Below, piece after piece: positions 1-9,220 of a DNA stretch of 64,000 bases. The notes beneath the pieces are model-generated. The model worked only from the letters and a program-made list of their open reading frames with translations. It was not told where the DNA came from and did not search any database. This stretch comes from a bacterium (GTDB lineage Bacteria; Zhuqueibacterota; Zhuqueibacteria; Residuimicrobiales; Residuimicrobiaceae): assembly GCA_029565685.1 (NCBI GenBank), contig JAKQNR010000007.1, positions 21,598-85,597 on the forward strand. Reading direction: 5' to 3'. How positions within the stretch are numbered: the stretch's first letter is position 1; every line of letters starts with the position of its first letter. Both the position numbers and the translations under genes were made by a program.

Positions 1-1
1 G

Positions 2-343
2 GTGGATGTGGACGGCGACGGCCTGTTCACGGCCAGCAACAGTCCCACTGCAGTGGAGAGCGGGTCTACACAACAACCCGATGCCTTTGCTTTGGAGCAA
101 AATTATCCCAACCCGTTCAATCCAAGCACCACCATCGCCTTCAGTCTGGCGCGCAGCGCGCAGGTCAAAGTCACTGCGTTCGATGTGCTGGGAAAAGTGG
201 CAGCGGTTCTGAAGGATGAGCGAATGGCTGCCGGCGTCCACAAACTGGTCTGGGATGCACAAGGCCTTGCCAACGGCGTTTATTTCATCAAGATGGAAGC
301 AGGCTCTTTTCATCAGACCCGCAAAGCCGTGCTGATGAAATAA
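2..343 (+). CDS. C-terminal part of a secreted protein with type IX-like sorting domain (5' truncated by the window)
   Basis: Only the last 113 residues are in the window. About residues 27-113 form a C-terminal sorting domain: the motif NYPNPFNPSTTI, then a beta-sandwich pattern with 'VLGK' and 'GVHKLVWDAQ' and a final 'GVYFIKMEAG' strand. This domain is known from FCB-group bacteria, where it directs export and surface anchoring and is often removed. The acidic stretch before it (DVDGDG) resembles the end of a calcium-binding or FG-GAP-like repeat, so the body was probably an extracellular beta-rich protein. Its function cannot be told from this piece. A weak GC-rich hairpin followed by TTTTC (367-389) may end the transcript. 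Confidence 0.85.
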   Translation: MDVDGDGLFTASNSPTAVESGSTQQPDAFALEQNYPNPFNPSTTIAFSLARSAQVKVTAFDVLGKVAAVLKDERMAAGVHKLVWDAQGLANGVYFIKMEAGSFHQTRKAVLMK

Positions 344-406
344 GAGAAATTTTCCTAATCGAAAATAAGCCGGCAGCCGCAGGCTTTTCAAGAAAATGGT
401 CAAGAC

Positions 407-874
407 ATGTGTGTCATCTATGTTGATGCAGACGCTTGTCCGGTAAAAAATGAGATCTATCGTGTGGCCAAACGGCATCGAATCCAAGTCTGGCTGGTCG
501 CCAATGCCGCCATACGCTTTCCGGCACAGCAAGGAGTGCAGCTCAAGGTGGTGAGCGACCGGTTTGACGCGGCCGATGACTGGATCGTAGAACAGGCCGC
601 CGTAAATGACATCGTGATCACGGCAGACATCCGCCTGGCGTCACGATGTCTCAAAAACAGCGCCCGGGTTCTCAGCCCGACAGGACACGAATTCACCGAT
701 GCCGCCATAGGCTCTGCTCTGGCCGCCCGCGATCTACTGGCGGAGCTCCGCGGTATGGGCGCCGTCGTGACAGGCCCCGCGCCTTTCAGTCAGCGGGATC
801 GATCCCGTTTTCTGCATGCCCTGCATCAGTGGATCGAGGCGGTGCGGCGAAAAAAGTCACGAGCGCTGCGCTGA
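407..874 (+). CDS. YaiI/YqxD family protein (UPF0178, DUF188)
   Basis: 155 residues, the usual length for the family. The N-terminus 'IYVDADACPVKNEIYRVA' is the family hallmark; a central 'VSDRFDAADDWIV' and 'DIVITADIRLA' follow, giving a PIN/NYN-like nuclease fold with conserved acidic residues. The biochemical function of the family is not settled; a nuclease-like role is inferred from the fold. The ATG at 407 starts directly at the conserved motif, so no earlier start is needed. The next gene follows on the same strand after about 96 bases and may be cotranscribed. Nothing looks broken. Confidence 0.9.
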   Translation: MCVIYVDADACPVKNEIYRVAKRHRIQVWLVANAAIRFPAQQGVQLKVVSDRFDAADDWIVEQAAVNDIVITADIRLASRCLKNSARVLSPTGHEFTDAAIGSALAARDLLAELRGMGAVVTGPAPFSQRDRSRFLHALHQWIEAVRRKKSRALR

Positions 875-970
875 TTGCAGCCGCTCCTGCATGCGCAATC
901 GATTCGTTTTTTAACCGGCGGATGCGGGCAGCGGCGTGGGCGTGATCCTTGCGCGCGCGGGCCGAAGACA

Positions 971-1303
971 ATGAAAACCGCTCACATGGAAAATACTTTT
1001 GCACGAATCTGGCGGCTGGTGGAGAGCATCCCTTCCGGCAGAGTGGCGACCTATGGACAGATCGCCGCTCTGCTCGGCATGCCGCGCGCGGCTCGAACGG
1101 TCGGCTGGGCCCTGCATAGCCTGCCGGCGGACCGCAGCACGCCCTGGCACCGGGTGGTGGGAGCCGGCGGCCGCATCCGCCTGCCGAATCACGGAGGCAA
1201 AGCAGTGCAGCGACTGCTGCTGCGCCGCGAAGGGGTTCCGGTCAACCGCAAAGGCCACATCGATCTTGACCGGTTTCAGTGGATTCCACAAGAGCCGGTA
1301 TAG
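971..1303 (+). CDS. Alkyltransferase-like (ATL) protein, MGMT family
   Basis: 110 residues, matching the C-terminal DNA-binding domain of O6-alkylguanine-DNA alkyltransferase. It has the helix-turn-helix part 'IPSGRVATYGQIAALLG', the Arg-finger region 'RAARTVGWALH', and the active-site motif as PWHRVV, where true transferases have PCHRV. The acceptor cysteine is replaced by Trp (about residue 59), which defines ATL proteins: they bind and flag O6-alkylguanine for nucleotide excision repair rather than repairing it. Start taken at ATG 971; ATG 986 (MENTF) is also possible. The frame is open upstream to 875 but the extra residues look non-coding. Confidence 0.92.
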   Translation: MKTAHMENTFARIWRLVESIPSGRVATYGQIAALLGMPRAARTVGWALHSLPADRSTPWHRVVGAGGRIRLPNHGGKAVQRLLLRREGVPVNRKGHIDLDRFQWIPQEPV

Positions 1304-1477
1304 CAGATCAATGGTTCGCCTCATCCGCTGTTCGAACCGCACCCTGGCAAATCCAACCGCCCAGGCCGAACGCAAGACAGATCGATCCATAAACCGCAAC
1401 AGCTGATTGACCGCTCGAGGCGCTGGCCGTCTGTAAAAAACCGTCAACGTTGATTGAACGAAACACAGCAAAGAATT

Positions 1478-2308
1478 ATGCAAAAGAAAACATCCCTCGT
1501 CTGCATCACCCTGTGCCTGCAGTTGTTGTTCTGCAGCCGCACGCCTGACGCGCCCATCCCCCTGCCCGATGGATCGACTCGCGGCCATGCGCATAACGAT
1601 TATGAACAGAAACGGCCGTTGCTGGACGCCCTGGAACACGGCTTCACCAGCATCGAGGCGGATATCCATGTGCTGGATGGTCAGCTCTACGTCGCTCACG
1701 ACAAAGAAGATATCGACTCCAGCCGCACGCTGACATCGCTGTATCTGGATCCTCTGCGAGTTTTTCTGCAGAAAAACAAGGGCGATTGGGACAAAGGTAC
1801 ACCCTGCTTTCTGTTCATCGACATCAAGTCGGACGCGGATTCCACCTGGCTGCTTCTCGAGCCCTTGCTGCAGCGATATAAAAGCATGCTCTGCGAATTC
1901 GCCGGCAACGGCGGAAAGCGACGACCGGTCACCGTGGTCGTTTCCGGCAACCGGCCTGTGGAAAGAATGAAAGAGTTGAGCAGACGCTATGCAGCCCTGG
2001 ACGGCCGCATGGAGGATCTGGATACGAATGAGAGCCGCCTGCTTATTCCGCTGGTCAGCGGCAAATGGGGCGATTTTTTCACCTGGCAGGGCCGCGGGCC
2101 CATGCCTGCGGAGGAACATGCCCGGCTGCTCGACTTGGTCCGCAAGGCGCACCAATCCGGCCGCCGCATCCGTTTTTGGGCCACAGATGTGGCGGCAAGC
2201 GAAGACCAGGCAGCCCTCTGGTCTGTTCTTTATCAGGCCGGGGTGGATCTGATCAACACGGACAAGCTCGAGGCACTGCGCTCTTTTTTACTCGAACAGG
2301 GGAGCTAG
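1478..2308 (+). CDS. Lipoprotein with a PLC-like/GDPD-like TIM barrel
   Basis: 276 residues. The N-terminus is basic then hydrophobic and ends at 'LLFC' (Cys19), a plausible lipobox. The mature part opens with 'RGHAHNDYEQKRPLLDALE' and 'IEADIHVLDGQLYVAHD', the His/Glu/Asp motif cluster of the PI-PLC and glycerophosphodiester phosphodiesterase superfamily, in the form seen in bacterial relatives of fungal AIM6. Later motifs 'FLFIDIKSDA' and a final 'DLINTDKLEALRSFL' fit closure of the barrel. A phosphodiester substrate is likely from the superfamily; the exact substrate is unknown. ATG 1478 is preferred over TTG 1454 because it gives a clean signal peptide. Confidence 0.8.
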   Translation: MQKKTSLVCITLCLQLLFCSRTPDAPIPLPDGSTRGHAHNDYEQKRPLLDALEHGFTSIEADIHVLDGQLYVAHDKEDIDSSRTLTSLYLDPLRVFLQKNKGDWDKGTPCFLFIDIKSDADSTWLLLEPLLQRYKSMLCEFAGNGGKRRPVTVVVSGNRPVERMKELSRRYAALDGRMEDLDTNESRLLIPLVSGKWGDFFTWQGRGPMPAEEHARLLDLVRKAHQSGRRIRFWATDVAASEDQAALWSVLYQAGVDLINTDKLEALRSFLLEQGS

Positions 2309-2471
2309 CCTTCATCCACTCAAGCCCGCTCTACTGCGTGTTTGTTTTTCATAAGCGTCCGGCCGCGGCGGATCCTAGCGCCGCCTGTTAAACTTGTTGA
2401 CTTTTCGGCGAAAAAAATCTACTTTATATTATAAAAGCGCTTTCAGGTATAACCGCCGAGGAGATACGCTC

Positions 2472-3743
2472 ATGAAAAAAATTTACTTTTTTCAAATGTT
2501 TCTGCTGGTTCTCCTGTCAGGTTTTCTATCCGCACCGTCCTTCAGCCAGTATTCCCCGGGCAAAGTGCTTTCCTTTCTCGAAGACACTGCCAATCAGAAA
2601 GAATCCAAACTCCGCGATCTGTTGATTCAGGAGCTGTCGCAGTACATCAACACTTTTCCGGACACCAGTCTGGCCGGGGACGCCTGCTGTCTGCTTGCCA
2701 GTGTGTACAACGACAAGGGTAAAAAAGCGGATGCCCTGGCTGCGCTGTACAAAGGGCTTTATCTCTATCCCGAGTTCAGCCGTCGGCAAGAGTGCATCGC
2801 CATGGCGCAGGACCTCATCGCCAAGAATAAAGACTATCAGAAAAAGCAGGAAAAGCTGCTCACCGTACTGGCCGGACCGGCGCTTAAAACCGAGCGGGAG
2901 GATCGCTATATCACCTATCTCCGATTTCTGATGGATCTGGATGACAAGGACATGAACGAATGGATCCGGGACGAACTGCGTTCTTTTATCACCCAGTATC
3001 CGGCGGACACCTGCATGTACTCTGTGCTGCAGTGGAATGCGGATCTGTTCCGCCAGGCGGAAAAATGGCATGAGGCGTCCAACGGCTATCAGAAGCTGCA
3101 GTCCCTGTATCCCGACAACCCCAATCTGCCTTACGCCATCTATCACCAGGCCAAGGTGATGTATGAAAAGCTGGATCAGAACAAAGAGGCGGTTCAAGCC
3201 TGCCGTGTGCTTTATCTGAATTACCCACAGCACGAGTATGCTCCGCCGGCTCTGTTCATGTCCGCGGAGATCAAGACTAAAAAGCTCAAAGACCATGCAG
3301 GCGCGGCGGAGAACTTTCGTCAATTTCTCGACACCTATCCGGACAACGAGATGGCGGCTGAGGCGTTGATGGCGATCGGCGATCTGAACCGGGACAAGCT
3401 GGACAATCCCACCAAGGCCATCGCCACCTACGACGAATTCGTCGCCAAGTTCCGCACCGATCTGCGCGGCGCGGAGGCGCTGGAAAAAGCGGCCAACATC
3501 TACAAGGACAAGCTCAAGGACTATAGCCTGGCGGCTGAATATTACGCCAAAATCGCCGATCTCTACCGCACTCACCAGAAAGCGCCTGACATGCTGATCA
3601 AGGCCGGTGAACTGTGCGAGGATAAGATGAAAGACTATGTCAAGGCCATTTACTACTACCAGATGGTTCTGGACAAATTCGCCGACAGCCGCAAAGTCGG
3701 CGAAGCGAAAAAGAAAATAGAAAAAGCGAGAACGAAAATTTAA
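2472..3743 (+). CDS. Periplasmic tetratricopeptide-repeat protein
   Basis: 423 residues: signal peptide (to about residue 26, 'SAPSFSQ'), then helical TPR-like repeats over most of the length. Repeats with the pattern Y-x(3)-A-x(3)-Y-P-x-N/D are visible ('SLYPDNPNLPYAIYHQAKVMYE', split here only for reading, and 'TYPDNEMAAEALMAIGDL'). The arrangement resembles BamD/CpoB-type envelope scaffolds that pair with cell-wall or outer-membrane machinery. The role is inferred only from the fold. ATG 2472 has a good ribosome-binding site (GAGGAGATA) and starts the signal peptide; the open frame to 2394 is not used. It is a single-gene unit closed by a strong terminator. Confidence 0.85.
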   Translation: MKKIYFFQMFLLVLLSGFLSAPSFSQYSPGKVLSFLEDTANQKESKLRDLLIQELSQYINTFPDTSLAGDACCLLASVYNDKGKKADALAALYKGLYLYPEFSRRQECIAMAQDLIAKNKDYQKKQEKLLTVLAGPALKTEREDRYITYLRFLMDLDDKDMNEWIRDELRSFITQYPADTCMYSVLQWNADLFRQAEKWHEASNGYQKLQSLYPDNPNLPYAIYHQAKVMYEKLDQNKEAVQACRVLYLNYPQHEYAPPALFMSAEIKTKKLKDHAGAAENFRQFLDTYPDNEMAAEALMAIGDLNRDKLDNPTKAIATYDEFVAKFRTDLRGAEALEKAANIYKDKLKDYSLAAEYYAKIADLYRTHQKAPDMLIKAGELCEDKMKDYVKAIYYYQMVLDKFADSRKVGEAKKKIEKARTKI

Positions 3744-3772
3744 CCGGCCGCGGTTGTCCGGCGCCCTGTCCT

Positions 3773-3806
3773 GTCGAACCCCATCGCGGGGTTCGACATT
3801 TTTTTT
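3773..3806 (+). terminator. Rho-independent terminator after the TPR gene
   Basis: Perfect 10-bp stem GTCGAACCCC/GGGGTTCGAC with a 5-base loop, followed by A and eight Ts. It lies 30 bases after the TPR stop codon. It would end transcription on the + strand and separate the TPR gene from the M28 peptidase. Confidence 0.92.
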
Positions 3807-3911
3807 CAAAGCCCGCAGCTTGAGGCTTGCCTCATCGAATCATTCAGCGGTTCTTCGCACGCAGAACAACAAAATCATATGCACTGAAATCGAACAAGGC
3901 CTTGCCACAGC

Positions 3912-6233
3912 ATGCATTCTAACACACGCGTGTTTCTTTCACTTTTCCTTTTTCTCCTTCCCCTTTCCACCTGGTCGCAACAGACCTTCAATGCGGACAG
4001 CGTCTATCAGCACATCCGCATGCTTTCGGAGACGATCGGTCCCAGGCCCATGGGATCCGCCGCGGAGCGTCAAGCCCTGCAGTGGGTGACGGAGAAATTC
4101 CGCGCTTATGGCGCAGACTCCGCCTATGTGATGCGCTTTACAAAGGTTTTCGGCAAACGCAACCACATCAACACCAACAGCGGCGTGGCCGTGGGCCTGT
4201 TCCGCGGTAAAACAGACACCTGCCTGGCGGTAGGCAGTCACATTGATTCCAATTCGCCGGAATCGCCCGGCGCCAACGACAACGCCTCGGGCACTGCTAC
4301 GGTCATCGAACTGGCGCGCCTGTGGAGCGCTAGACCACGCCATTACACCCTGCTCTTTTTATCCTTCGGCGGCGAAGAGATGGGTTTTTACGGTTCTCAA
4401 TATTTCGTCGACACCTACAGCAAAATCCGCGACATCGGCCTGATGATCTCCGTCGATATGACCGGCGCCCCTGGAGAAATTATCGCCATCATGGACAGCA
4501 AGCAGGGTCAGGCGCCGCGCCGGCTGATGGAAGACGCCTTTCGTCTCAATCGCAGTATGGGCATCAGCCCCTTGCGCTATCCGACCCATTTCGGCGCCAT
4601 CAACAGTCTGCTCGAGGCCGCGGGCTCGGATCATGATCCGTTCCTTCAAGTGCATATTCCAGCCCTGGTTTTCTCCACTGGACTCAACACCTCGCCCATA
4701 CACAGCGCCCAGGATCAGCTCCGCACCATCGATAAAGACCAGCTCGATCAGTGCGGCCGGTATATCGATACGCTGCTGATCCATTACCAGAACGGAAAAA
4801 TGCCGGCGAGAAAACTGGAGCATTATATCCTGTGGGAGCTCTTTGGCCGGTTGCTGTTTATCCCTCCCTGGCTTGGATGGGGGGCTATCCTCATAGCCCT
4901 TGCCGACGGCCTGCTGGCCTTTTTGCACAACCGCCGGCAACGGATGCCGATGGACCCAGCCCAACGCCCCCGCTTCTCCCTGCTCAAGCTGATCCTGCTT
5001 TGCTCGGTCGTGCTTGCGGCCGCACAGTTCGGTGAGGCGATTATCCAGGCGGTAAAAGGCCTGCGCTATCCCTGGCTGGTGCATGTGACGGCCTACCTGC
5101 GGCTCCTGGTCTTCTGGGCCATCGGCGGCTTGTGGCTGGCTCTGCGCATCGGCCGAAGCTGGCGATGGAATCCCGATCCTTCTGTCTATGCCGGCGCGGC
5201 GCTGATCCTCCTCGCTGTCTCCTCGGCCGGCGCCGCCTTTCTCAGCGTCCGCCTGGCAGTCTATCCGGCGGCGAGCCTGCTGCTTTTCTCCCTTGCAGTG
5301 TTATGCCGTCCGGCTTTGCTCAAAGCCCTGTTCGGTCTGCTGACGCCTCTACCCCTGCTGCGTCTGGCCCTGGCCGAGCTGACAGAGATGATCGCCCGTT
5401 TGCTGACATTGAACGGCAATTGGATCGACCGGTTTTTCGAATCTGTGTTGTATACGCTGGGCCTCTCCCTGGTCGCGCTGGCATTCCTGCTGCCCTCTAT
5501 CCTCTCCTTCACCTGGCTGGCGTTGAACCTGACGAGCTTGAAAAAAATACTCCAGCGATTCCGCAGCCCTGCCGGCGGAGGCCTGGTGGCGATGCTGCTG
5601 CTGGCGGCAACCTGGCATACCTGTCGCTTGCCCTCCCATAACGCCGATTGGCGGCCTGCTGTTCGACTGAATGCAACATATGACCTGCGTACCCATAAAA
5701 GCAGTATGACCCTGAACGGCAATGAATATTTCAAGGACATCCGCATCAGGAGCGGCAGTCAGACCTGGCACTTTGACGACCGTACTCACAAAGAAACCGT
5801 CGCCCTGCCTTTCACTGCTGACTGGATGACCATAAGTGGAGAGCAGACGTCCAGAACCGGAAAGAAGGACACGGTGCAGATCGATTGGCTGCTGCACAGC
5901 GCCAAACCCTGGCATAATGTCAAGCTGCTCGTTCGGCCGGACACTCTGACTTTGGAGCGCGTGGAGAGCCCGGTTAAATTTGTCCACCATAAAAACAAAC
6001 TGACTTTTGAATGGGGGACGCAGCCGCCCGAGTCGTTGCGGGTCAAAGCGACTTGGCTCATGCATCCCGGGGCCCGGTTGATACGTTCGCTGACCGCGGC
6101 GTATGCCATGCCCCCGGCAGCGCTGACCGTCACCTCACCGGTGGCTGCGGTCAGCTATCGTACCACGGTGACATGGACAGACACCCTGGAGGTCAAAGAT
6201 GGCAGAAATGGAACCCATTCGCATTCCGATTGA
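3912..6233 (+). CDS. Membrane-anchored M28 family zinc peptidase
   Basis: 773 residues. A signal peptide (to about residue 22) is followed by an M28 peptidase domain to about residue 300. Metal and catalytic motifs are visible: 'SHIDSNSPESPGANDNASG' (first His/Asp ligands), 'FGGEEMGFYGSQYF' (catalytic Glu pair), 'SVDMTG', and a late 'SDHDPF' and 'IHSAQD'. Then come about eight hydrophobic segments (roughly residues 315-580) and a soluble C-terminal domain (585-773) that is beta-rich. The layout matches bacterial relatives of ER-type Fxna/ERMP1 aminopeptidases. It probably trims peptides at the periplasmic face of the inner membrane. Its 3' end overlaps the Smr gene by 35 bases. Confidence 0.9.
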   Translation: MHSNTRVFLSLFLFLLPLSTWSQQTFNADSVYQHIRMLSETIGPRPMGSAAERQALQWVTEKFRAYGADSAYVMRFTKVFGKRNHINTNSGVAVGLFRGKTDTCLAVGSHIDSNSPESPGANDNASGTATVIELARLWSARPRHYTLLFLSFGGEEMGFYGSQYFVDTYSKIRDIGLMISVDMTGAPGEIIAIMDSKQGQAPRRLMEDAFRLNRSMGISPLRYPTHFGAINSLLEAAGSDHDPFLQVHIPALVFSTGLNTSPIHSAQDQLRTIDKDQLDQCGRYIDTLLIHYQNGKMPARKLEHYILWELFGRLLFIPPWLGWGAILIALADGLLAFLHNRRQRMPMDPAQRPRFSLLKLILLCSVVLAAAQFGEAIIQAVKGLRYPWLVHVTAYLRLLVFWAIGGLWLALRIGRSWRWNPDPSVYAGAALILLAVSSAGAAFLSVRLAVYPAASLLLFSLAVLCRPALLKALFGLLTPLPLLRLALAELTEMIARLLTLNGNWIDRFFESVLYTLGLSLVALAFLLPSILSFTWLALNLTSLKKILQRFRSPAGGGLVAMLLLAATWHTCRLPSHNADWRPAVRLNATYDLRTHKSSMTLNGNEYFKDIRIRSGSQTWHFDDRTHKETVALPFTADWMTISGEQTSRTGKKDTVQIDWLLHSAKPWHNVKLLVRPDTLTLERVESPVKFVHHKNKLTFEWGTQPPESLRVKATWLMHPGARLIRSLTAAYAMPPAALTVTSPVAAVSYRTTVTWTDTLEVKDGRNGTHSHSD

Positions 6234-6519
6234 CGGCACTCTGGATCTGCACACCTTTTTGCCGCGGGAAGTCAAGAGTCTGCTGCCGGAATACCTCGAG
6301 GCCTGCCGTGAGAAGGGCCTTTTGGAGGTGCGCGTCATCCACGGCAAAGGAACCGGAGCGCTGCGGGCTACGGTTCATGCGATTCTGCAACGGTTGCCCT
6401 ACGTCCTTCATTATCGGTTGGCCGGCGAAGAGCGCGGCGGCTGGGGCGCGACCCTCGTATGGCTGACCGGCCCGACAAAGACTGCCGCGGACTGTTCAGG
6501 ATCAACATCCCAACCTTAG
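6199..6519 (+). CDS. Smr-domain protein
   Basis: 106 residues consisting almost only of an Smr domain: 'LDLHTFLPREV' (the LDxH motif), 'VRVIHGKGTGALR' (HGxGxG) and a final beta strand. Smr domains are nicking or RNA-cleaving nucleases found at the C-terminus of MutS2 and as stand-alone proteins. Which nucleic acid it acts on here cannot be told. Start at ATG 6199 is backed by a strong GGAGG seven bases upstream, although this lies inside the end of the M28 gene; the 35-base overlap suggests translational coupling. The C-terminus after the domain is a short poorly conserved tail. Confidence 0.9.
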   Translation: MAEMEPIRIPIDGTLDLHTFLPREVKSLLPEYLEACREKGLLEVRVIHGKGTGALRATVHAILQRLPYVLHYRLAGEERGGWGATLVWLTGPTKTAADCSGSTSQP

Positions 6520-6536
6520 GAAAGCAGCAACCCTTC

Positions 6537-9068
6537 ATGCAAACGACCGAACAACGTTTCCCGATTGAAAAAATTGTACCGGATCTGATCGCCGGCCTGG
6601 CCGGCTCGCGACGGGTGGTGCTGAGCGCGCCACCGGGCGCTGGCAAGACCGTGCATCTCCCTCTGGTCCTGTTGCAGGGTGGTCAAGCGAACGAAAAAAA
6701 AATCCTCATGCTGGAGCCGCGGCGATGGGCGGCGCGCCGCGCCGCGGAGTTCATGGCGCAGCAATTGCGCGAGCCGGTGGGCCGCACCGTAGGCTACCGC
6801 ATCCGCGGTCAAAGCGTGATCAGTTCCACCACCCGCATCGAGATCCTCACCGAAGGCATCCTCACCCGCATGCTCCATGCAGACCCCGAATTGCCCGGGG
6901 TCGGACTGCTTATTTTTGATGAATTTCACGAGCGCAGCATTCATGCGGATCTCGGTCTGGCTCTTAGCCTGGATGTGCAGCAGCATCTTCGGCCGGACCT
7001 GGCCATCCTGGTGATGTCGGCCACGCTGGACGGATGCGCGGCAGCCCGCCTGCTCCATACCGCGGCGGTGGTGCAAATGAATGAACAGTCATTCCCTGTC
7101 GAAACCCATTATGCCCGGACCATCGACCGCCAGCCTCTCGAGCTCCGCACCGCCAACGCCGTGCTGCGAGCGTTGGCAGCGGAAACCGGCGATCTCCTGG
7201 TCTTCCTTCCCGGAATGCGCGAGATGCGTCGTGTGGAAGAGGCTCTTTACGGCCGCACGCCGGAAAAGGTGCAGGTTCATCTGCTGCACGGAGATCTCCC
7301 TCTCGCCCGGCAGGAAACGGCGCTGGCGCCGGCGGAGCAACGCAAGGTCATCCTCGCCACCAGCATCGCCGAGACCAGCCTGACCATCGAGGGCGTGCGC
7401 GTGGTGATCGACAGCGGATGGACGCGCAGGCTGCGCTTTGATCCGCGCAGGGGCATGTCCGGTCTGGTCACGCTGCCGGTGTCTCGAGCTGCAGCGGATC
7501 AACGCCGTGGCCGCGCCGGCCGCCAGGGCCCGGGCGTCTGTTACCGGCTGTGGACTGAAAGTGAACAGCAGCAGTTAGCCGAGTACCCGATAGCAGAGAT
7601 GCAGATTTCCGATCTCGCCAATCTGGCGCTGGATCTGGCGCTCTGGGGCGATCCTTTGGGTCAAACGCTCTTTTTTCTTGATCCGCCGCCTTCCGCCCAT
7701 CTGGCCCGAGCTCAGGCACTGCTTCAGCGACTGGGCGCCATGACCGCGAATCTTGGCCTGACGGCGCACGGCAAAGCCATGGCCCGTTTGGCCATCCATC
7801 CAAGGCTCAGCCACATGATCCTTCAGGCCAAAGAACAGGGGCTTGGCGCTGAAGCCTGCGAATTGGCCGCTCTGCTGGAAGAGCCGGAGCCGCCCTTTGA
7901 TGCCGGCAGGGCGGATCCGGATCTGCGTGTACGCCTGGACCGGCTGCGACAAGGCCCTGCGGCTGTCCGCGAGCGCATCCTGGCGCAGAAAAACAAACTG
8001 CTGGAGATGACCGGGATATCCACCAGCAGCGCGGATCATCAGCCAAGGGCCGGCAAAAAGAGACGCAACGCTGGCTTGAGCGAACAGACCTTGGAACAGG
8101 CGAGCGGCTTGCTGCTGGCTCTCGCTTATCCGGATCGCGTGGCTGCCAGACATCCGGACCGGCCCAACTCTTACCATCTGGCCAACGGCATGATCGCCGC
8201 TCTGCCCGGCACGAGCGCTCTGTCGCATGAACGCTATCTGGCAGTGGCGGACGTCGACGCCGCTGGTTCAGAAGGCAAAATCTATCTGGCTGCCCCTCTC
8301 AGCGTCGAAATGCTGGAGGCAGCCTTTGCCCACGCCATTCAGATTCAGGATGAGGTGACTTGGGACAGCACGGAAGACAGAGTTCGGGCTCGACGCGTAC
8401 GCAAATTGGATCATCTGGTGCTGGAAGAAAAAGTGATCGATCCTTCTGCAGAACAGGCGCTGACCGCTTTATTGCAAGGCATTCGCAGAGCAGGACTGAC
8501 CTGCTTGCCCTGGGGGCGCGAGGCGGTTCGTTTGCAAAGCCGCGTCGAGTGGGCGCGGAGGCATTTGCCCGCCGCCGCTGGTCTTACGGATTATTCGGAA
8601 AGCGGCTTACTGGATTCTCTGGAGATCTGGCTAGCGCCTTTTCTTTTCGGCATGCACAAGCTGGAGCATCTGCAGCGGCTGCGATTGGCCGAAATCCTGA
8701 CGAAACGTCTCACTTCTCAGCAGCGCCGTGATCTTGACCGGCTGGCGCCTGCAGAGCTTCTCGTGCCCAGCGGATCCCGCATCACATTGGAGTATCCGAG
8801 TGAAGGGTATCCGGTCCTAGCGGTAAAACTGCAGGAGCTGTTCGGCATGACCGAGACGCCGCGCATCGGCCACGGCGCTGTGCCGATCACCATCCACCTG
8901 CTCTCTCCCGCCGGCCGGCCTCTTGCGGTAACCCAGGATCTGGCCAGCTTTTGGCTGAACACCTACCCGGAGATCAGGAAGCAGATGCGCAGCCGCTATC
9001 CCAAACATCCCTGGCCGGAGGATCCATTCACCGCGACGCCGACACGCAAGACCATCCGCAGACCCTGA
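6537..9068 (+). CDS. hrpB: ATP-dependent helicase HrpB
   Basis: 843 residues, full length for HrpB of the DEAH-box family. Motifs in order: Walker A 'APPGAGKT', 'DEFHERSIHADLGLA' (DEFH box in place of DEAH), 'SATLDG', 'ATSIAETSLTIEGVRVVIDSG', and motif VI 'QRRGRAGRQGPGVCYRLW'. Downstream are the winged-helix/ratchet region and the HrpB-specific C-terminal domain ending 'YPKHPWPEDP'. HrpB unwinds nucleic acid 3'-5'; its cell role is poorly defined. ATG 6537 with AGGAAAG upstream is chosen since the preceding 26 codons overlap the Smr frame and carry no family similarity. Confidence 0.95.
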   Translation: MQTTEQRFPIEKIVPDLIAGLAGSRRVVLSAPPGAGKTVHLPLVLLQGGQANEKKILMLEPRRWAARRAAEFMAQQLREPVGRTVGYRIRGQSVISSTTRIEILTEGILTRMLHADPELPGVGLLIFDEFHERSIHADLGLALSLDVQQHLRPDLAILVMSATLDGCAAARLLHTAAVVQMNEQSFPVETHYARTIDRQPLELRTANAVLRALAAETGDLLVFLPGMREMRRVEEALYGRTPEKVQVHLLHGDLPLARQETALAPAEQRKVILATSIAETSLTIEGVRVVIDSGWTRRLRFDPRRGMSGLVTLPVSRAAADQRRGRAGRQGPGVCYRLWTESEQQQLAEYPIAEMQISDLANLALDLALWGDPLGQTLFFLDPPPSAHLARAQALLQRLGAMTANLGLTAHGKAMARLAIHPRLSHMILQAKEQGLGAEACELAALLEEPEPPFDAGRADPDLRVRLDRLRQGPAAVRERILAQKNKLLEMTGISTSSADHQPRAGKKRRNAGLSEQTLEQASGLLLALAYPDRVAARHPDRPNSYHLANGMIAALPGTSALSHERYLAVADVDAAGSEGKIYLAAPLSVEMLEAAFAHAIQIQDEVTWDSTEDRVRARRVRKLDHLVLEEKVIDPSAEQALTALLQGIRRAGLTCLPWGREAVRLQSRVEWARRHLPAAAGLTDYSESGLLDSLEIWLAPFLFGMHKLEHLQRLRLAEILTKRLTSQQRRDLDRLAPAELLVPSGSRITLEYPSEGYPVLAVKLQELFGMTETPRIGHGAVPITIHLLSPAGRPLAVTQDLASFWLNTYPEIRKQMRSRYPKHPWPEDPFTATPTRKTIRRP

Positions 9069-9220
9069 CCCGACCTTGGATGGCGCGCAATGACAGGAAG
9101 GGCTGAGTTCATGTACGCGATTGCCGTAAAAACCGCGGCCATATTTAAGGGGCAGACGGCTTTCATACACCTTAAGTGTGTGCCAGTGGGCATCAAAGCA
9201 GAAGGACCACCGTATCTTGA

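Noticed and set aside
911..2155. Long minus-strand frame opposite the ATL and barrel lipoprotein genes (also 2526-3809, 31565-32971, 35564-36682 and 55782-56996)
   Set aside because: All are shadows of well-supported genes on the other strand, caused by GC-rich codon use; none has a domain or ribosome site.
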